Positions 52,346 to 62,488 are shown, counted from the first letter of the stretch. The stretch is DNA of 64,000 nt from Metabacillus indicus LMG 22858 (GCF_000708755.2 NZ_JGVU02000006.1:434001-498000), one strand, 5' to 3'. A program made the numbers and translations. The notes: generated from the letters alone by a model not told the origin.

Positions 52346-53110
52346 TTATTCAACAGAAGATAAACTTGACTCACCCTTATATCCATTTTCACCTGTAAGC
52401 TCAAAATCTTCTTTTACCATTCCGAGACCAGGGGCATAGTAGCGCGTAAAGATCGTTTTCTCCCCAGCAGCTTCTTCAGATGTCTTTTGGATCACCAGTA
52501 CGTTTTTTTGCTTCCCGTATGGTGTGTCAGCTTCACCGGATTCGTTGATCATTTCCCATACCGATCCCTCACCTGCCAGTCTTTCATTTTGGTTTGGCTG
52601 GAAGGAAGGCAGGATGCTGGTAAAATGATCCTGGAGGTCCCGGTCTTCGAAGACTAGCGTAATTTCAGTACCGGTCCATTTAAAGATTTGCGTGGTGACA
52701 GAGTCCCCTAGTGTCAATGCGATCTGAACATACTCACTGTCTGCTGCAATGACCTGTTCTGTAAGGAGAACCACGTCACCTTCTTTAAACTCTTTCTTCA
52801 GTCCTGCTTCAGGGCGGTATTTCAGGTATGGTCCGTCATCTGCTGTATCACTCTTACCTTTCTTATCGTCCTTTTCCGGCGTTTCTTTAGGAGAGGAAAC
52901 AACTTCTTCATTTTTTTGTTCGTCAGCCTTTTCTTCCGTATTTTGATTTACCGTCTCTTTTTGGCTTTCTTCTTGGCTTTCCTCTTTTACTTCCATTTCC
53001 TGTTTTGTTGCTTCTTTCTGATCTGTATTCTTGACCTCTTCTGTTTTTTCACTTGAACATCCTGAGAGAATCAGTAATGAGAAAAACAATAGATTCATCC
53101 ATCTTTTCAA
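52346..53110 (-). CDS. Lipoprotein between lytB- and lytC-like genes
   Basis: A 254-residue lipoprotein. Lipobox LILSGC, a long Glu/Lys/Gln-rich linker (about 20-90), then a globular domain (YLKYRPEAGLKKEFKEGDVVLLTEQV, later YYAPGLGMVKEDFEL). TTG start with AAAGGTGATA upstream. B. subtilis has the small lipoprotein LytA in its lytABC operon; this protein shares position and lipid anchor but is larger and not recognisably the same. Confidence 0.75.
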   Translation of the reverse strand: MKRWMNLLFFSLLILSGCSSEKTEEVKNTDQKEATKQEMEVKEESQEESQKETVNQNTEEKADEQKNEEVVSSPKETPEKDDKKGKSDTADDGPYLKYRPEAGLKKEFKEGDVVLLTEQVIAADSEYVQIALTLGDSVTTQIFKWTGTEITLVFEDRDLQDHFTSILPSFQPNQNERLAGEGSVWEMINESGEADTPYGKQKNVLVIQKTSEEAAGEKTIFTRYYAPGLGMVKEDFELTGENGYKGESSLSSVE

Positions 53111-53149
53111 CGGTTATCACCTTTTCTATAAATTATTTAAAAGAAGAGA

Positions 53150-53182
53150 AAGACCCCGGGCAGCCAATCGTCCAGGGTCTTA
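53150..53182 (-). terminator. Terminator of the amidase gene
   Basis: Stem AAGACCC / GGGTCTT closed over a GC-rich loop, minus-strand tail TTTCTCTTC. Confidence 0.65.
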
Positions 53183-53186
53183 ATTA

Positions 53187-55277
53187 TTACCTTACTCGAT
53201 TTGCTGTTTCACCTGCAATTTCAGATGAGACAGCTCCGCCAATTTGGGTAATTTCATCAATATGATGCTTTCCGCCGTATGACATGATGAATCCTTCAAT
53301 GGACCTGTTCATCTCTTCTCCCGTAAGGATCAGCGGCGCTTTAGTGATTGTAGCTAAAGGAGCTGCAGCTAATGCATCAGGGAAATTCTTTCCGGTTGAG
53401 AGCATGATAGAATCCGAGTTCAGATATGGATCGAAATGCCACAGGACTTTAGCGAGCGTTTCATAGCGGTCGCTTCCTCCCAGACGAATCATGCTTTTCG
53501 GTCCGATGTTTTTAACCTGATAATCAATGTTGGAAGTAAGAACTGCATTTCCTCCCAGGATGATGGCATGTTTATCTTTCAGCTTGACACGTGCATCATA
53601 GTAGATACTGTTTGTATCAGAAAGCATGATTGCCCAGCTGCCGCTTGCTGCCAATGGTGCAGCACCAAGAGCATCCGGATAATTGCGTCCTGAAGCCACA
53701 AAATAACCGGTTACATTGCCCAGCCTGTTTAAGATCAGACGGTTTGTATGGTAACGGTCTTCTCCGCTGATTCGGTCTGTCGCAATTTTCATCGATTTAA
53801 GCTCTGTTTCAATGCCCCTTGAAACAGCAGCTTCACCGCCGACGATAACCGCTTTGCTTGCTTTCAGGCGGATAATCTCATTTTTGACAGAAGCATCCAG
53901 TGCATTTCCTTTTACAAGAATCATAGGTGCTTTATCATAGATTCTTGAGAGCGGCCCTGCAGAAAGAGCATCAGCATACTGGCTTCCAGTAGCAATAATG
54001 ACCGTTTTTTCTGCTTTAGAATTACTGAAACCTTGTGGGTACATCTTCTTTGAAACATTAATGGCTGTTTCATAACGGGTTGCCCCAACCATTTTCTGTA
54101 GATCCAGGCTGCGGGTTACTTTTTCCCCTGAAATATTGGAATGAACAATTTCACCCGACTTATTATTTACCACTTTAGCATTTGGAGAATACTTCTGCGC
54201 TTCAGATCTGGCATATTCAAAATCGTAATAAGAGCCTTTTTTCACGCCGCTGACATACAGGTTATACTTAGCAGGCAGGTAGTTTGACCAAACCGTATAT
54301 CCGGTTTTTTGAGATACAACTCTTGTACCGGATTTTTTTCCGGCGAAGGCCTGGGCATCAGTCTGACTGTAGAATTCACCAATAGCTCCGTTCTTGTCAT
54401 ACACGGTGTATTCTGCATTTTTAGCGTAAATATCTTTTTGTGCATTTTTGTCAAAAACCCGCACGTAGCTGGATTGCTTATACGCAAAATCCAAAGCTTT
54501 TTCTTTTGATTTTTCAGTCAGAAGTTTGTTGTTTTTAGCGTCATAAACTTCATATACTTTAAAATAATTGGTTACAGCCTGTACAATTCCCTGTGCTGCT
54601 TTGTTTTGAAAATCACTCGTTTTAATACGGGCTTCTTCTTCACGGTTTGTCATAAAGCCCATTTCCACCAGTAAAGCCGGCATTTGAGCGTTTCTGATCA
54701 CATAAAAGCTTTGCGTGTCTGCAATACCACGGTCAACCGACCCAAGTTTTGACAAAACTGTCGGATGAACTTCGGCCGCAAGACGCCGATTATCCTGCAA
54801 ATATTTAATTTGCATAGGATCATGGGGATACTCTGGCTTGGCATGATCGACCCCGTTATAAAAATAAGTTTCATAGCCTTTAACATATGTATTCGTTGGA
54901 TGTGCATTATGATGAATGGAAATAAAGACACTGTTATCGTTATTGCCTTTGGCGAATCCGTTGGCGATTTTCATCCGGTTCTCAAAATCCCCGCCCTCAC
55001 CGCTTAAAAAAGATGCAAACGCTTTGTCTGTATCCCTTGTCAAATAAACGTTTATGTCACTCGCCTTCAGTAAATCTCTGACTTTCTGTGAAACGATTAA
55101 GTTCGCACTCTTTTCACAAAAACCCGTTTGATTACCTGTTAAACCACATGTTCCGCTGAACTTCCCGCCATGTCCGGGATCAATGACAAGAACCTTCTCT
55201 GCAAATCCTGAAGCCGGGGCGAAGAATAATAGAACAGCAAAAAGCACGCCTGCTGCCCATGATACTCTTTTCTTCAT
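53187..55277 (-). CDS. lytC: N-acetylmuramoyl-L-alanine amidase with three CWB2 repeats
   Basis: A 696-residue autolysin. Signal peptide (1-26), amidase_3 catalytic domain (about 28-245) with zinc ligands in VIDPGHGGK, IHHNAHP and the catalytic Glu in LLVEMGFMTN. A middle region (about 250-390) of short YxxY repeats is followed by three CWB2 repeats (GATRYETAINV, GEDRYHTNRLI, GSDRYETLAKV). B. subtilis LytC has its CWB2 repeats N-terminal to the amidase, so the order is reversed here. Cleaves the stem peptide from MurNAc during growth, separation and motility. Confidence 0.93.
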   Translation of the reverse strand: MKKRVSWAAGVLFAVLLFFAPASGFAEKVLVIDPGHGGKFSGTCGLTGNQTGFCEKSANLIVSQKVRDLLKASDINVYLTRDTDKAFASFLSGEGGDFENRMKIANGFAKGNNDNSVFISIHHNAHPTNTYVKGYETYFYNGVDHAKPEYPHDPMQIKYLQDNRRLAAEVHPTVLSKLGSVDRGIADTQSFYVIRNAQMPALLVEMGFMTNREEEARIKTSDFQNKAAQGIVQAVTNYFKVYEVYDAKNNKLLTEKSKEKALDFAYKQSSYVRVFDKNAQKDIYAKNAEYTVYDKNGAIGEFYSQTDAQAFAGKKSGTRVVSQKTGYTVWSNYLPAKYNLYVSGVKKGSYYDFEYARSEAQKYSPNAKVVNNKSGEIVHSNISGEKVTRSLDLQKMVGATRYETAINVSKKMYPQGFSNSKAEKTVIIATGSQYADALSAGPLSRIYDKAPMILVKGNALDASVKNEIIRLKASKAVIVGGEAAVSRGIETELKSMKIATDRISGEDRYHTNRLILNRLGNVTGYFVASGRNYPDALGAAPLAASGSWAIMLSDTNSIYYDARVKLKDKHAIILGGNAVLTSNIDYQVKNIGPKSMIRLGGSDRYETLAKVLWHFDPYLNSDSIMLSTGKNFPDALAAAPLATITKAPLILTGEEMNRSIEGFIMSYGGKHHIDEITQIGGAVSSEIAGETANRVR

Positions 55278-55295
55278 TTTTCACTCTCCTTCATT

Positions 55296-55311
55296 TCTAC
55301 AATTTTCTACA
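55296..55311 (-). promoter_or_regulatory. TGTAGA-N4-TGTAGA direct repeat in the amidase leader
   Basis: Two TGTAGA hexamers at a 10-bp period just upstream of the ribosome-binding site and about 12 bp after a TATAAT (55323-55328). The same arrangement occurs at 63281-63296 before the SGNH gene. Confidence 0.45.
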
Positions 55312-55421
55312 AATACTTTCCTATTATAGCATTATAATCCTAGTAAACTTTATGAAATTTTGGTTAATTATCTCCTTTTAGTTCTTTAGTCACAGGATTA
55401 AAGAAGCGCAAATCAAACATA

Positions 55422-55455
55422 AAAGACTGATAGGCATGTAAGCCTATCAGTCTCT
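55422..55455 (-). terminator. Terminator of the S8 protease gene
   Basis: Perfect 12-bp stem AGACTGATAGGC / GCCTATCAGTCT followed by TTTATGTTTG on the minus strand. Confidence 0.8.
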
Positions 55456-55461
55456 CACTGT

Positions 55462-58400
55462 TTACTTCAGTATTTTTTCAATATCAGCAAGAACTTCATC
55501 TGATACAGCATTCGGGCCGCCGAATACTGTCACTTGTCCGATATTATTTTCTTTAAAGAATCCTTTTACCTCATCAGGCAGAGATTTACCTACTAAAATG
55601 ACTCCGCTATTATGCTTAGCAGCTAATGCAGCACCTGTAAGGGCATCTGCATAATCAGAGCCTGTAGCAACGTAAACCTTTTGAAGTGAAGGTTCAAAGA
55701 ATTTCGCAAGCTCAACACTTGTGGCATAACGGTTTGCACCGAAGACACGTTCCGCATCAGGCAAACTGTTTACGACTTTATCACTGAGAGCAGCAGGGCC
55801 GCCGACTGCGATGGTGTATTCCGTTCCTAGGGATTTAAGTGCTTCACTTGTTTCTTTCGGAAGCTCGTCTTGACCGGAAAGCAGAATCGGCAATCCATGC
55901 TGGCCTGCATAAGATGCAACAGCAAGGGCGTCAGCGAAAGTTCGTCCATTGACAACTACCGCTTCTTCAGATCCATCAGGTGCAACCAGGTCGGCAATGG
56001 CTGCCGCGGTTTCCCATCTGTTCTGACCGGCAATACGTTCTGTGTCAAGCCCCATATCTCCAAGCTGATCTTGAACGTTTTTGGATACAGCTGTTTCTCC
56101 TCCCAAAATGATAACTGTGTCAGCGCCTAATCTTTCAATTTCCTTCTTAGCCGCATCCGACAGGTTTTCAGAATTCGTTAACAGAATCGGAGCATCGTAC
56201 ATAGCTGCAAGAGGTACTCCGGCAAGGGCATCAGCGAATCCCTTTCCTTTTGCAAGGAAGACGACTTCAGAGCTTTCCCAGCCTTCAGAACTGATGGCTG
56301 CAGCTGTCTCAGAGCGTGTTGCTCCGCTGATTCGGCTGACTTTGTCATCTCCGCGGTATACTTTTACTTCTTTTACTGTTTTGTGTCCGGCAAGGTCAGT
56401 TGCTTCAACCATGAATGTGTTTTCTCCAGGCTGAAGGGCAACAGCCGTGCTTAGTGTTTTCGTGATTTCGTTCATTCCGTAAGGCTCTTTCAGCAGGTTA
56501 ACGAAAACTTCATCTCCGTCAACTGCTACACGAAGCTCTTCGAAATTGTCTGATACTGTTGATTTAAGCGTTACTTTTTCTGTTGCTGCACTTACAGAAG
56601 ATGGTGCATCAACTGTTACAGATGGAGCTGTAGTATCAACGAAGAAGCGTTTGATGAAGGAAATTTTGTTTCCTGCTTCGTCTTCTCCGGCGATTGTCAC
56701 GCTGTGGTAGCCGTCTTCAAGTGTAAGTGTTGTATTAAACTCATAGCGTTTTAGTTCAGCGTTCCAAGTTAATTCAACTGGTTTGCCTGCAACTGTAAAG
56801 TTCGTCACTTTTGACTCATCTGTGATATAGCCTTTTACAGGCACTTCACTCGTTGCATACGTTCCAAGTGCTTCAGGAAGCTCAGCAATGATTGAAGGAA
56901 TGGTTCCGTCATTCACGCCTTTGAATTCCTTAGCAGATGTGTTTCCTGCATTGTCTGCTGCAAGAACCGTTACAGTTGAACCGGCTTTAAGATCTGCAAT
57001 CTTGAATTCTTTTGTTGTTGGCGCAAGAGTCAGCGGGTTGCCGTCTTTATCTTTGCCGACAACAGACTCGCCGTTAACAAGGACATCAAAGTATGCAAGA
57101 CCTGAACGGTCATCTGATCCTTCAAATGTGACTGTATCTTTGCTGAATTCAGCTTTCAATTCCGGCTGAACCGTGTCAACGATAACAGGCACGTGTACTT
57201 TTTGAGGAGCCTTACCAGGGAAATCGACCGTAGCAGCGATTTCATAGTAATACTGTCCGTCTTTAACAAGAGCATTTTTCACTTTTCCATCCCACTGTGC
57301 AGCAGGATTTAATGAGTACGTCGCACCTGAGCCGCCGTCATAATAATGCTTACGGACTTCAAGCTCTGTGCGGATTGCACGCAGCTGATTTTTGTTCTCG
57401 TCAAGAACGTTGAATTTCACTTCTTTGGCATTTCTCAGGAAGGACAGAACAGGAATGATCTCATCCTGGCTTCCATCACCATTTGGTGAAATAGCGATTT
57501 TACGTGCATCAAACGGCATTTCGCTGTTGAATGCATCAAACCCTAGGTAGTTGAAGCTCTGGCCTGCACGTGCTACAACACCTGCATCTCCGTAGAACGT
57601 TTCGTTCTCTGTGTCAAAATTCATGGCATCAAGGATTGGCGCTTTGCCCCAGTCGCCATTAAAGCCGACATAAGGAACAGTAAGCTGTGACAGACCTTCA
57701 GCCGAGAATGTGACAAATCCTTCTACAAAATATCCGTTTTTAAAGACATCTTTTACAGATACCGGTGTTTCGAAGTCATCGCCTAAAACTTTAGCGTTTG
57801 AAGTATCAAGAGTAACTTTTACAGTTTTCGTTTCACCGGCAGCAAGATCAACTTTTGCTGTTTCTTCGCCGTTTACTTTGATTACCGCGTCAATCAGTTC
57901 CTGAGCTTCAAGTTCGTCGTAATTGTATCCAAGAGATCCGCCGTTTGCGAAATCTGTTTGAACATTAGCTTTCACATCATAAGAAACGGCCTGCTCACTG
58001 AAGTTTTTAATATCAAGAGTAAATTCCACTTGATCGCCAACTTCTTTAAGAGCTACTTTGCCTTCGCCTGTTTTCGATTCCGTTACTACAGCAGGAGTGT
58101 TAAGCGCTGAGTAAAGTTTCATTAATCCTGCACCCTGACGGCGAGGAGAATACGGAACTTCCCATCCGAATGCATCATTCACAAGTCCCTTATCCATTAC
58201 TGGCTGAGACGTATTCATAAGAATATTCTTCGCCATTTGTACGCGATCTGCGCCATCAAGATCAAACAGCTCGTCCACTTTCTCAAGGACAATTGCAGAT
58301 CCGCCGGCAACGTGAGGAGCAGCCATGGATGTTCCGCTCATGATACCGTACTGGTTGTCCTGGAACGTAGAAAGAATTTTACCGCCCGGTGCCGTAATTT

Positions 58401-60096
58401 CAGGTTTGAAATCAAGGTTAGGCGTTACACCCCATGAAGTGAAGGCTGACATTTTTCCGGCTTCCGCATTTGGAGCCGCTACTTTGTCATCACCGAATGT
58501 CACTTCAAGCTTTTTGCCTGCTTTCGCCTGCTCTTCAAGAGCGTTTCCATCAGCAACACTTAGTGACACAAGCGGAATAACCGGCTTATCAAGAGCCATA
58601 TTCACGTAATCGCCGTGTGCAGGCAATCCGCGGATGATGACACCTGCAGCACCCTGTGCTTCAGCTGTTTTCTGGATATTTGTATAGAAATAACTTCCAG
58701 TCCGAACAACAAATACAACTTTCCCTTTAACATCTTTTCCTTCATAGCCTGCAGGCTGACCATCGCCTACATAAACAATTTCAAGCTTTTGTCCTTTAAA
58801 TTTATCAAGGAATTTAGGTCCGTCCTGCTTTTGGTATCCAATCGAGCCAAATGCAGCACCATCAACATCAACTTTCATTGCATCAAGTTCAATCGTTGAG
58901 TTTTCAAGTGAAGCGACCTGGAGAGAATCGTAAGACAGACCAGGAGCTCCTACTACTCCAACGTCAGGATTGCTTGCATACGGATTTGCCCAGCCATTTC
59001 CTAAATGAGCAGAGTTACCGGCTGAAACAGCCATAACGACGCCATTTTCAACAGCTCTTGCAATGGCCATCTGCTCAGGATCTTCAGGAAGTACAAATGA
59101 TGCTGTTGAGCCTAAGCTCATGTTCAGTACATCTGCACCAAGACCAATCGCATCATCAATTGCTTTAATATAAATATCGCCCCATGTAGAAGGCATTTCT
59201 GGATCATTTCCGAAAACTTTAAGAGCTAACAGCTGCGCTTCAGGAGCCACGCCTTTTAAGCCGCCGTTATCTTCATCACCATTTGCCCCTACTGTTCCGC
59301 CAACATGCATACCATGCATGGAAGCGCCAGGTCCAAGGTCAAGAATTTCTTCGTTTTCATCCATATAGTTATAGCCATATGGTACTTTTTCTGTATAGAA
59401 CTTGCCCGGAAGGCCAAGCTCTGATTTAGCGTCATTAACAGCACCTTCAGAAAGTGCAGGAACTGTATCTTCGCTTAAAATCATGTCTTTATGGCTTGGA
59501 TCAAGACCTGTGTCGATGATTCCGACAATCATGCCTTCTCCGTCATAGCCAAGATCCCATGACTCGCGCGCTTCTACTAATTCTTTACTGTATTTCATAT
59601 CAGGCTTTGCTTTTGGACGCTCGTATTCATGAGCAATCGTTACATTATTTACACCAGTCAGCTTCTCAATGAGAGCAATCTTGCCGTATTCAACTTCTCC
59701 GGAGAAACCGTTGACGACTGTTGTAAATTCCTGTTCGTATTTCATTCCAAGATTTTTGGAAGCAATTTGATTTTTGACAGCTTTTTGCTCTTTAAGAGCA
59801 TTAGCTTTCAGCTCATCTTGTTTAGCCTTAGGCAGAGCATCAAATTTCTTCCCTTGTTTTGTTGCATATGTAATTGCAGGTTCGCCTTCTACTTCGACAA
59901 TTACACGTACTTTATCTGAACTCTTATACTGTTTTCCTGTGTCAGGATTTTTAAGTGTCTGCTTGCCGAAATTTTTCTGTACTTCGGTATTGGCGTTCCC
60001 TTTTTGAACCGTCGGACCAGCTGCCATAACAGCATTTGAGAAAACCAGCAAGAAAGCGAACATTAAAAATAACGATCTTTTCAGCTTAACTTTCAA
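55462..60096 (-). CDS. Giant subtilisin-like (S8) protease with PA domain and CWB2 anchor
   Basis: A 1544-residue wall protease. Order: signal peptide (1-25), I9-type propeptide (about 60-160), S8 catalytic domain split by a PA insert, with Asp in GIIDTGLDPSHKDM, His in SMHGMHVGGTVGANG and Ser in GIMSGTSMAAPHVAGG; C5a-peptidase-type Fn3 domain (about 680-830), Ig-like repeats (about 900-1240), and three CWB2 repeats at the end (GATRSETAAAI, GQNRWETAAAI, GANRYATSVEL). The catalytic part resembles Vpr. TTG start, with GGGGGG 8 nt upstream. Probably held at the wall to digest or mature surface proteins. Confidence 0.93.
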   Translation of the reverse strand: MKVKLKRSLFLMFAFLLVFSNAVMAAGPTVQKGNANTEVQKNFGKQTLKNPDTGKQYKSSDKVRVIVEVEGEPAITYATKQGKKFDALPKAKQDELKANALKEQKAVKNQIASKNLGMKYEQEFTTVVNGFSGEVEYGKIALIEKLTGVNNVTIAHEYERPKAKPDMKYSKELVEARESWDLGYDGEGMIVGIIDTGLDPSHKDMILSEDTVPALSEGAVNDAKSELGLPGKFYTEKVPYGYNYMDENEEILDLGPGASMHGMHVGGTVGANGDEDNGGLKGVAPEAQLLALKVFGNDPEMPSTWGDIYIKAIDDAIGLGADVLNMSLGSTASFVLPEDPEQMAIARAVENGVVMAVSAGNSAHLGNGWANPYASNPDVGVVGAPGLSYDSLQVASLENSTIELDAMKVDVDGAAFGSIGYQKQDGPKFLDKFKGQKLEIVYVGDGQPAGYEGKDVKGKVVFVVRTGSYFYTNIQKTAEAQGAAGVIIRGLPAHGDYVNMALDKPVIPLVSLSVADGNALEEQAKAGKKLEVTFGDDKVAAPNAEAGKMSAFTSWGVTPNLDFKPEITAPGGKILSTFQDNQYGIMSGTSMAAPHVAGGSAIVLEKVDELFDLDGADRVQMAKNILMNTSQPVMDKGLVNDAFGWEVPYSPRRQGAGLMKLYSALNTPAVVTESKTGEGKVALKEVGDQVEFTLDIKNFSEQAVSYDVKANVQTDFANGGSLGYNYDELEAQELIDAVIKVNGEETAKVDLAAGETKTVKVTLDTSNAKVLGDDFETPVSVKDVFKNGYFVEGFVTFSAEGLSQLTVPYVGFNGDWGKAPILDAMNFDTENETFYGDAGVVARAGQSFNYLGFDAFNSEMPFDARKIAISPNGDGSQDEIIPVLSFLRNAKEVKFNVLDENKNQLRAIRTELEVRKHYYDGGSGATYSLNPAAQWDGKVKNALVKDGQYYYEIAATVDFPGKAPQKVHVPVIVDTVQPELKAEFSKDTVTFEGSDDRSGLAYFDVLVNGESVVGKDKDGNPLTLAPTTKEFKIADLKAGSTVTVLAADNAGNTSAKEFKGVNDGTIPSIIAELPEALGTYATSEVPVKGYITDESKVTNFTVAGKPVELTWNAELKRYEFNTTLTLEDGYHSVTIAGEDEAGNKISFIKRFFVDTTAPSVTVDAPSSVSAATEKVTLKSTVSDNFEELRVAVDGDEVFVNLLKEPYGMNEITKTLSTAVALQPGENTFMVEATDLAGHKTVKEVKVYRGDDKVSRISGATRSETAAAISSEGWESSEVVFLAKGKGFADALAGVPLAAMYDAPILLTNSENLSDAAKKEIERLGADTVIILGGETAVSKNVQDQLGDMGLDTERIAGQNRWETAAAIADLVAPDGSEEAVVVNGRTFADALAVASYAGQHGLPILLSGQDELPKETSEALKSLGTEYTIAVGGPAALSDKVVNSLPDAERVFGANRYATSVELAKFFEPSLQKVYVATGSDYADALTGAALAAKHNSGVILVGKSLPDEVKGFFKENNIGQVTVFGGPNAVSDEVLADIEKILK

Positions 60097-60188
60097 CTAC
60101 TTGACCCCCCTAGTAAATTAGCCTTGCAATTCTCAAAAACTTCTAATTTATCCCTCCTTTTACATAGATAGAATATATTTACTCTCTT

Positions 60189-60217
60189 ATTCTATTTGTA
60201 AAATATTGAATAGTCAA
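60189..60217 (-). promoter_or_regulatory. SigA-type promoter of the S8 protease gene
   Basis: Minus strand TTGACT (60212-60217), 17-bp spacer, TAGAAT (60189-60194). The predicted leader is about 85 nt long. Confidence 0.65.
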
Positions 60218-60475
60218 ACATTTATAAAAACTTTTATTCATTAATAAAAGAAAGACAAATTACGACATGTTCATAATCGCTGCAAAGCCTGTTATCCTTT
60301 GATGCATCAATGTTTAAAAGCAAATAAAATAAAGATGCTTGCGGAAACTGGGATGACAGACTCCGAGTTTTTATGCACATTCCATTTATATTTTGGTATA
60401 GGATTTCCAGTGAGGCATTGGTCCCGGCATGTTTTGTCATAAGGCGACATGTTTCCCGGGGAATAGTGAAGAAAA
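60218..60475. other. Gap between the lysozyme-like and protease genes
   Basis: About 260 bp. Short minus-strand frames exist (for example within 60234-60440) but none has a ribosome-binding site or recognisable sequence; nothing else is seen. Confidence 0.5.
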
Positions 60476-60505
60476 CGAAAAAGGCCGCCCAATCCCGGGC
60501 GGTCC
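60476..60505 (-). terminator. Terminator of the lysozyme-like CWB2 gene
   Basis: Minus strand CCGCCC / GGGCGG with flanking GG / CC and a TTTTTCG tail. Confidence 0.8.
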
Positions 60506-60512
60506 CAATCTA

Positions 60513-62372
60513 TCACTTCAAACGCTCAATTATTTGTTCTTCAAGAAATTCAGGAATCGCACTTTTACTGCCCAGAATCGTCGCGGCAGGATATTGATCA
60601 ATCACTCTTAATGTAGGAACATTGTATTCGCTCTCCGCTCCTCTGTTATCCATTAATAGAACAGAAGCATTATTTTTTGCAGCAAGAACTGATCCTGAAA
60701 GCGCGTCAGGGAAAGCTCTGCCTGTAGCTGCAAATATCTCATTTTTGCCCATTTTCAATTGTTCATTAATAATCCTTGAAGTCTCATAACGATCTTCTCC
60801 ACCGTAACGGACGGGATTTTTCAGCTGACTTTCTACTGATTTTTTTATAACGGCAACTGAACCGATTACTAGGGTTTTTTCTTTTTCATCAAGAGCTGAT
60901 TTAATCTCCTCACGAATAACATCTTTATCGTCTGTCAGTAGGATAGGGAAACCGTTTTTAGCTGCATAGGATGCAACAGACAGTGCATCAGGATAATTTT
61001 TCCCTGTCGCTACGACAGCAGTCTTGCTGCTAAGGTATTTTGCTACTTCAGCAGACGTCTCGTACCTGTTGTCTCCTGCGATTCTGGTGACTGTTAACCC
61101 CATACCTTTCAGCTGATCAGCTAATTGCTCAGGAATTACTGCCTCTGCACCAATGATAAAGGCTTTTTTTGCTTTTAATCTGCGGATTTCATCAAATGAA
61201 ATTCTATTATAGTCCGGTGCCATTTTTGCATCTTTTCTACCATCTAAAAGTATGAGAGGTGCATTGTATTTTGCCGCGAGAGGTGCGCCTGAGAGTGCAT
61301 CCGGAAACTTATTCCCAGTTGCAATGACAACCGTCTCGGACTGCTTCCAGCCTTCTTTTGAGACTGCAGCTGAAGTCTCATAACGGTTTTCACCTTCATG
61401 TCTTGTTAAAATCCGTTTCAGATAGCTTGATGCCACGTACCCTTTTTTATCCTTAAAAGTTACAGGGTACCATGTGAACTGGTTCTTAGAGCTGCTAGTT
61501 GCATCATATACGAATTGACCTTCGGGCTTTACGATGATATTGCCTTCATAAGGTATCGGTGGTATTGTCGGATCTTTGGTAGGCGTCTTTCTAATTGCAG
61601 GAGAGCCTACTGTGAGTAATGTATCATTCTCATTGAATGCATGTTTGGTCTCGGTTAAATGTGCATTAACAGTAAAATTTGATTTATTATATTTAATAAT
61701 AGGCTGATCAAGATCACAATCATATGAAAAATCTTCTGCTTTCATCAACAAGTCATCAACATTCGATGTAATATATTGAGAATCGCTTATCTTTTTATAA
61801 ACTTCTTCCTGATAGGCGCCAGTGTTTCTTGATCCAAACACACCTTCACATTTATTAATGGGACTGTTCTCAGCGTAGTTACCGTTATATTTTAGAACAG
61901 TAAAGTACCATTTTTCGAGGAATTTATCAGGATAATTTTTTTCTACATATGGAGATCCGTAGTTTTCTTTTAATCTGAGTACACCCGAATAAATGTTATA
62001 GATCGCATTGTTTTTAATTTTTTCAGGATCTGTCGTAAACACAGTCATCTGCATAATGCCATAACCAAAATCGCCTGATTGCAGCGGTTTCCCTTCTTTG
62101 TCAAACTGCTGCCAGGATGCATTTTCCTGTGAAGCCACCGCTTTCACAATTTCTGCAGGCACTTCCATTTGCATGGCTGTTGTTGTCAGCAGACAGTTGG
62201 CAGTCTGAAAAGGTATTTCCTTCCCATACTCCACAGCAGGGTCATAGTTACAGGCTTTCTTCACTTCGTTTTCAATACTTTCATAGCTTTGAGCTGAGGC
62301 TGCACCGGTTTCTTCTGTCAAAAATAGACTCCATCCAATAAAAGCAAATATTAACACAGCAATTTTTTTCAT
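60513..62372 (-). CDS. Lysozyme/transglycosylase-like protein with SH3 and three CWB2 repeats
   Basis: A 619-residue exported protein. Signal peptide (1-25), a goose-lysozyme/SLT-like catalytic domain (about 35-215) with candidate catalytic Glu in VKAVASQENASW and GDFGYGIMQMT, a bacterial SH3-like segment (about 255-335, ending GYVASSYLKRI), and three CWB2 repeats (GENRYETSAAV, GDNRYETSAEV, GEDRYETSRII). Expected to cleave glycan strands. Sequence similarity in the catalytic part is moderate, so the exact chemistry is uncertain. Confidence 0.8.
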   Translation of the reverse strand: MKKIAVLIFAFIGWSLFLTEETGAASAQSYESIENEVKKACNYDPAVEYGKEIPFQTANCLLTTTAMQMEVPAEIVKAVASQENASWQQFDKEGKPLQSGDFGYGIMQMTVFTTDPEKIKNNAIYNIYSGVLRLKENYGSPYVEKNYPDKFLEKWYFTVLKYNGNYAENSPINKCEGVFGSRNTGAYQEEVYKKISDSQYITSNVDDLLMKAEDFSYDCDLDQPIIKYNKSNFTVNAHLTETKHAFNENDTLLTVGSPAIRKTPTKDPTIPPIPYEGNIIVKPEGQFVYDATSSSKNQFTWYPVTFKDKKGYVASSYLKRILTRHEGENRYETSAAVSKEGWKQSETVVIATGNKFPDALSGAPLAAKYNAPLILLDGRKDAKMAPDYNRISFDEIRRLKAKKAFIIGAEAVIPEQLADQLKGMGLTVTRIAGDNRYETSAEVAKYLSSKTAVVATGKNYPDALSVASYAAKNGFPILLTDDKDVIREEIKSALDEKEKTLVIGSVAVIKKSVESQLKNPVRYGGEDRYETSRIINEQLKMGKNEIFAATGRAFPDALSGSVLAAKNNASVLLMDNRGAESEYNVPTLRVIDQYPAATILGSKSAIPEFLEEQIIERLK

Positions 62373-62459
62373 AAATACGTGATTCCCTCCGAAACTTAGA
62401 TTCTAGTGAAATTCTATCATAAAAATCAGACAAGGATTGTATAAATTTCCAATAAACAG

Positions 62460-62488
62460 AAAAAATAGACCCCTCAGGATCTATTTCT
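62460..62488 (-). terminator. Terminator of the SGNH-family gene
   Basis: Stem AAATAGA-CCC / GGA-TCTATTT overlapping the stop codon; minus-strand tail TTTTTCTG. Confidence 0.7.

Noticed and set aside
60234-60516. Minus-strand frames of 68-69 codons
   Set aside because: No ribosome-binding site, one crosses a terminator, and no recognisable sequence.
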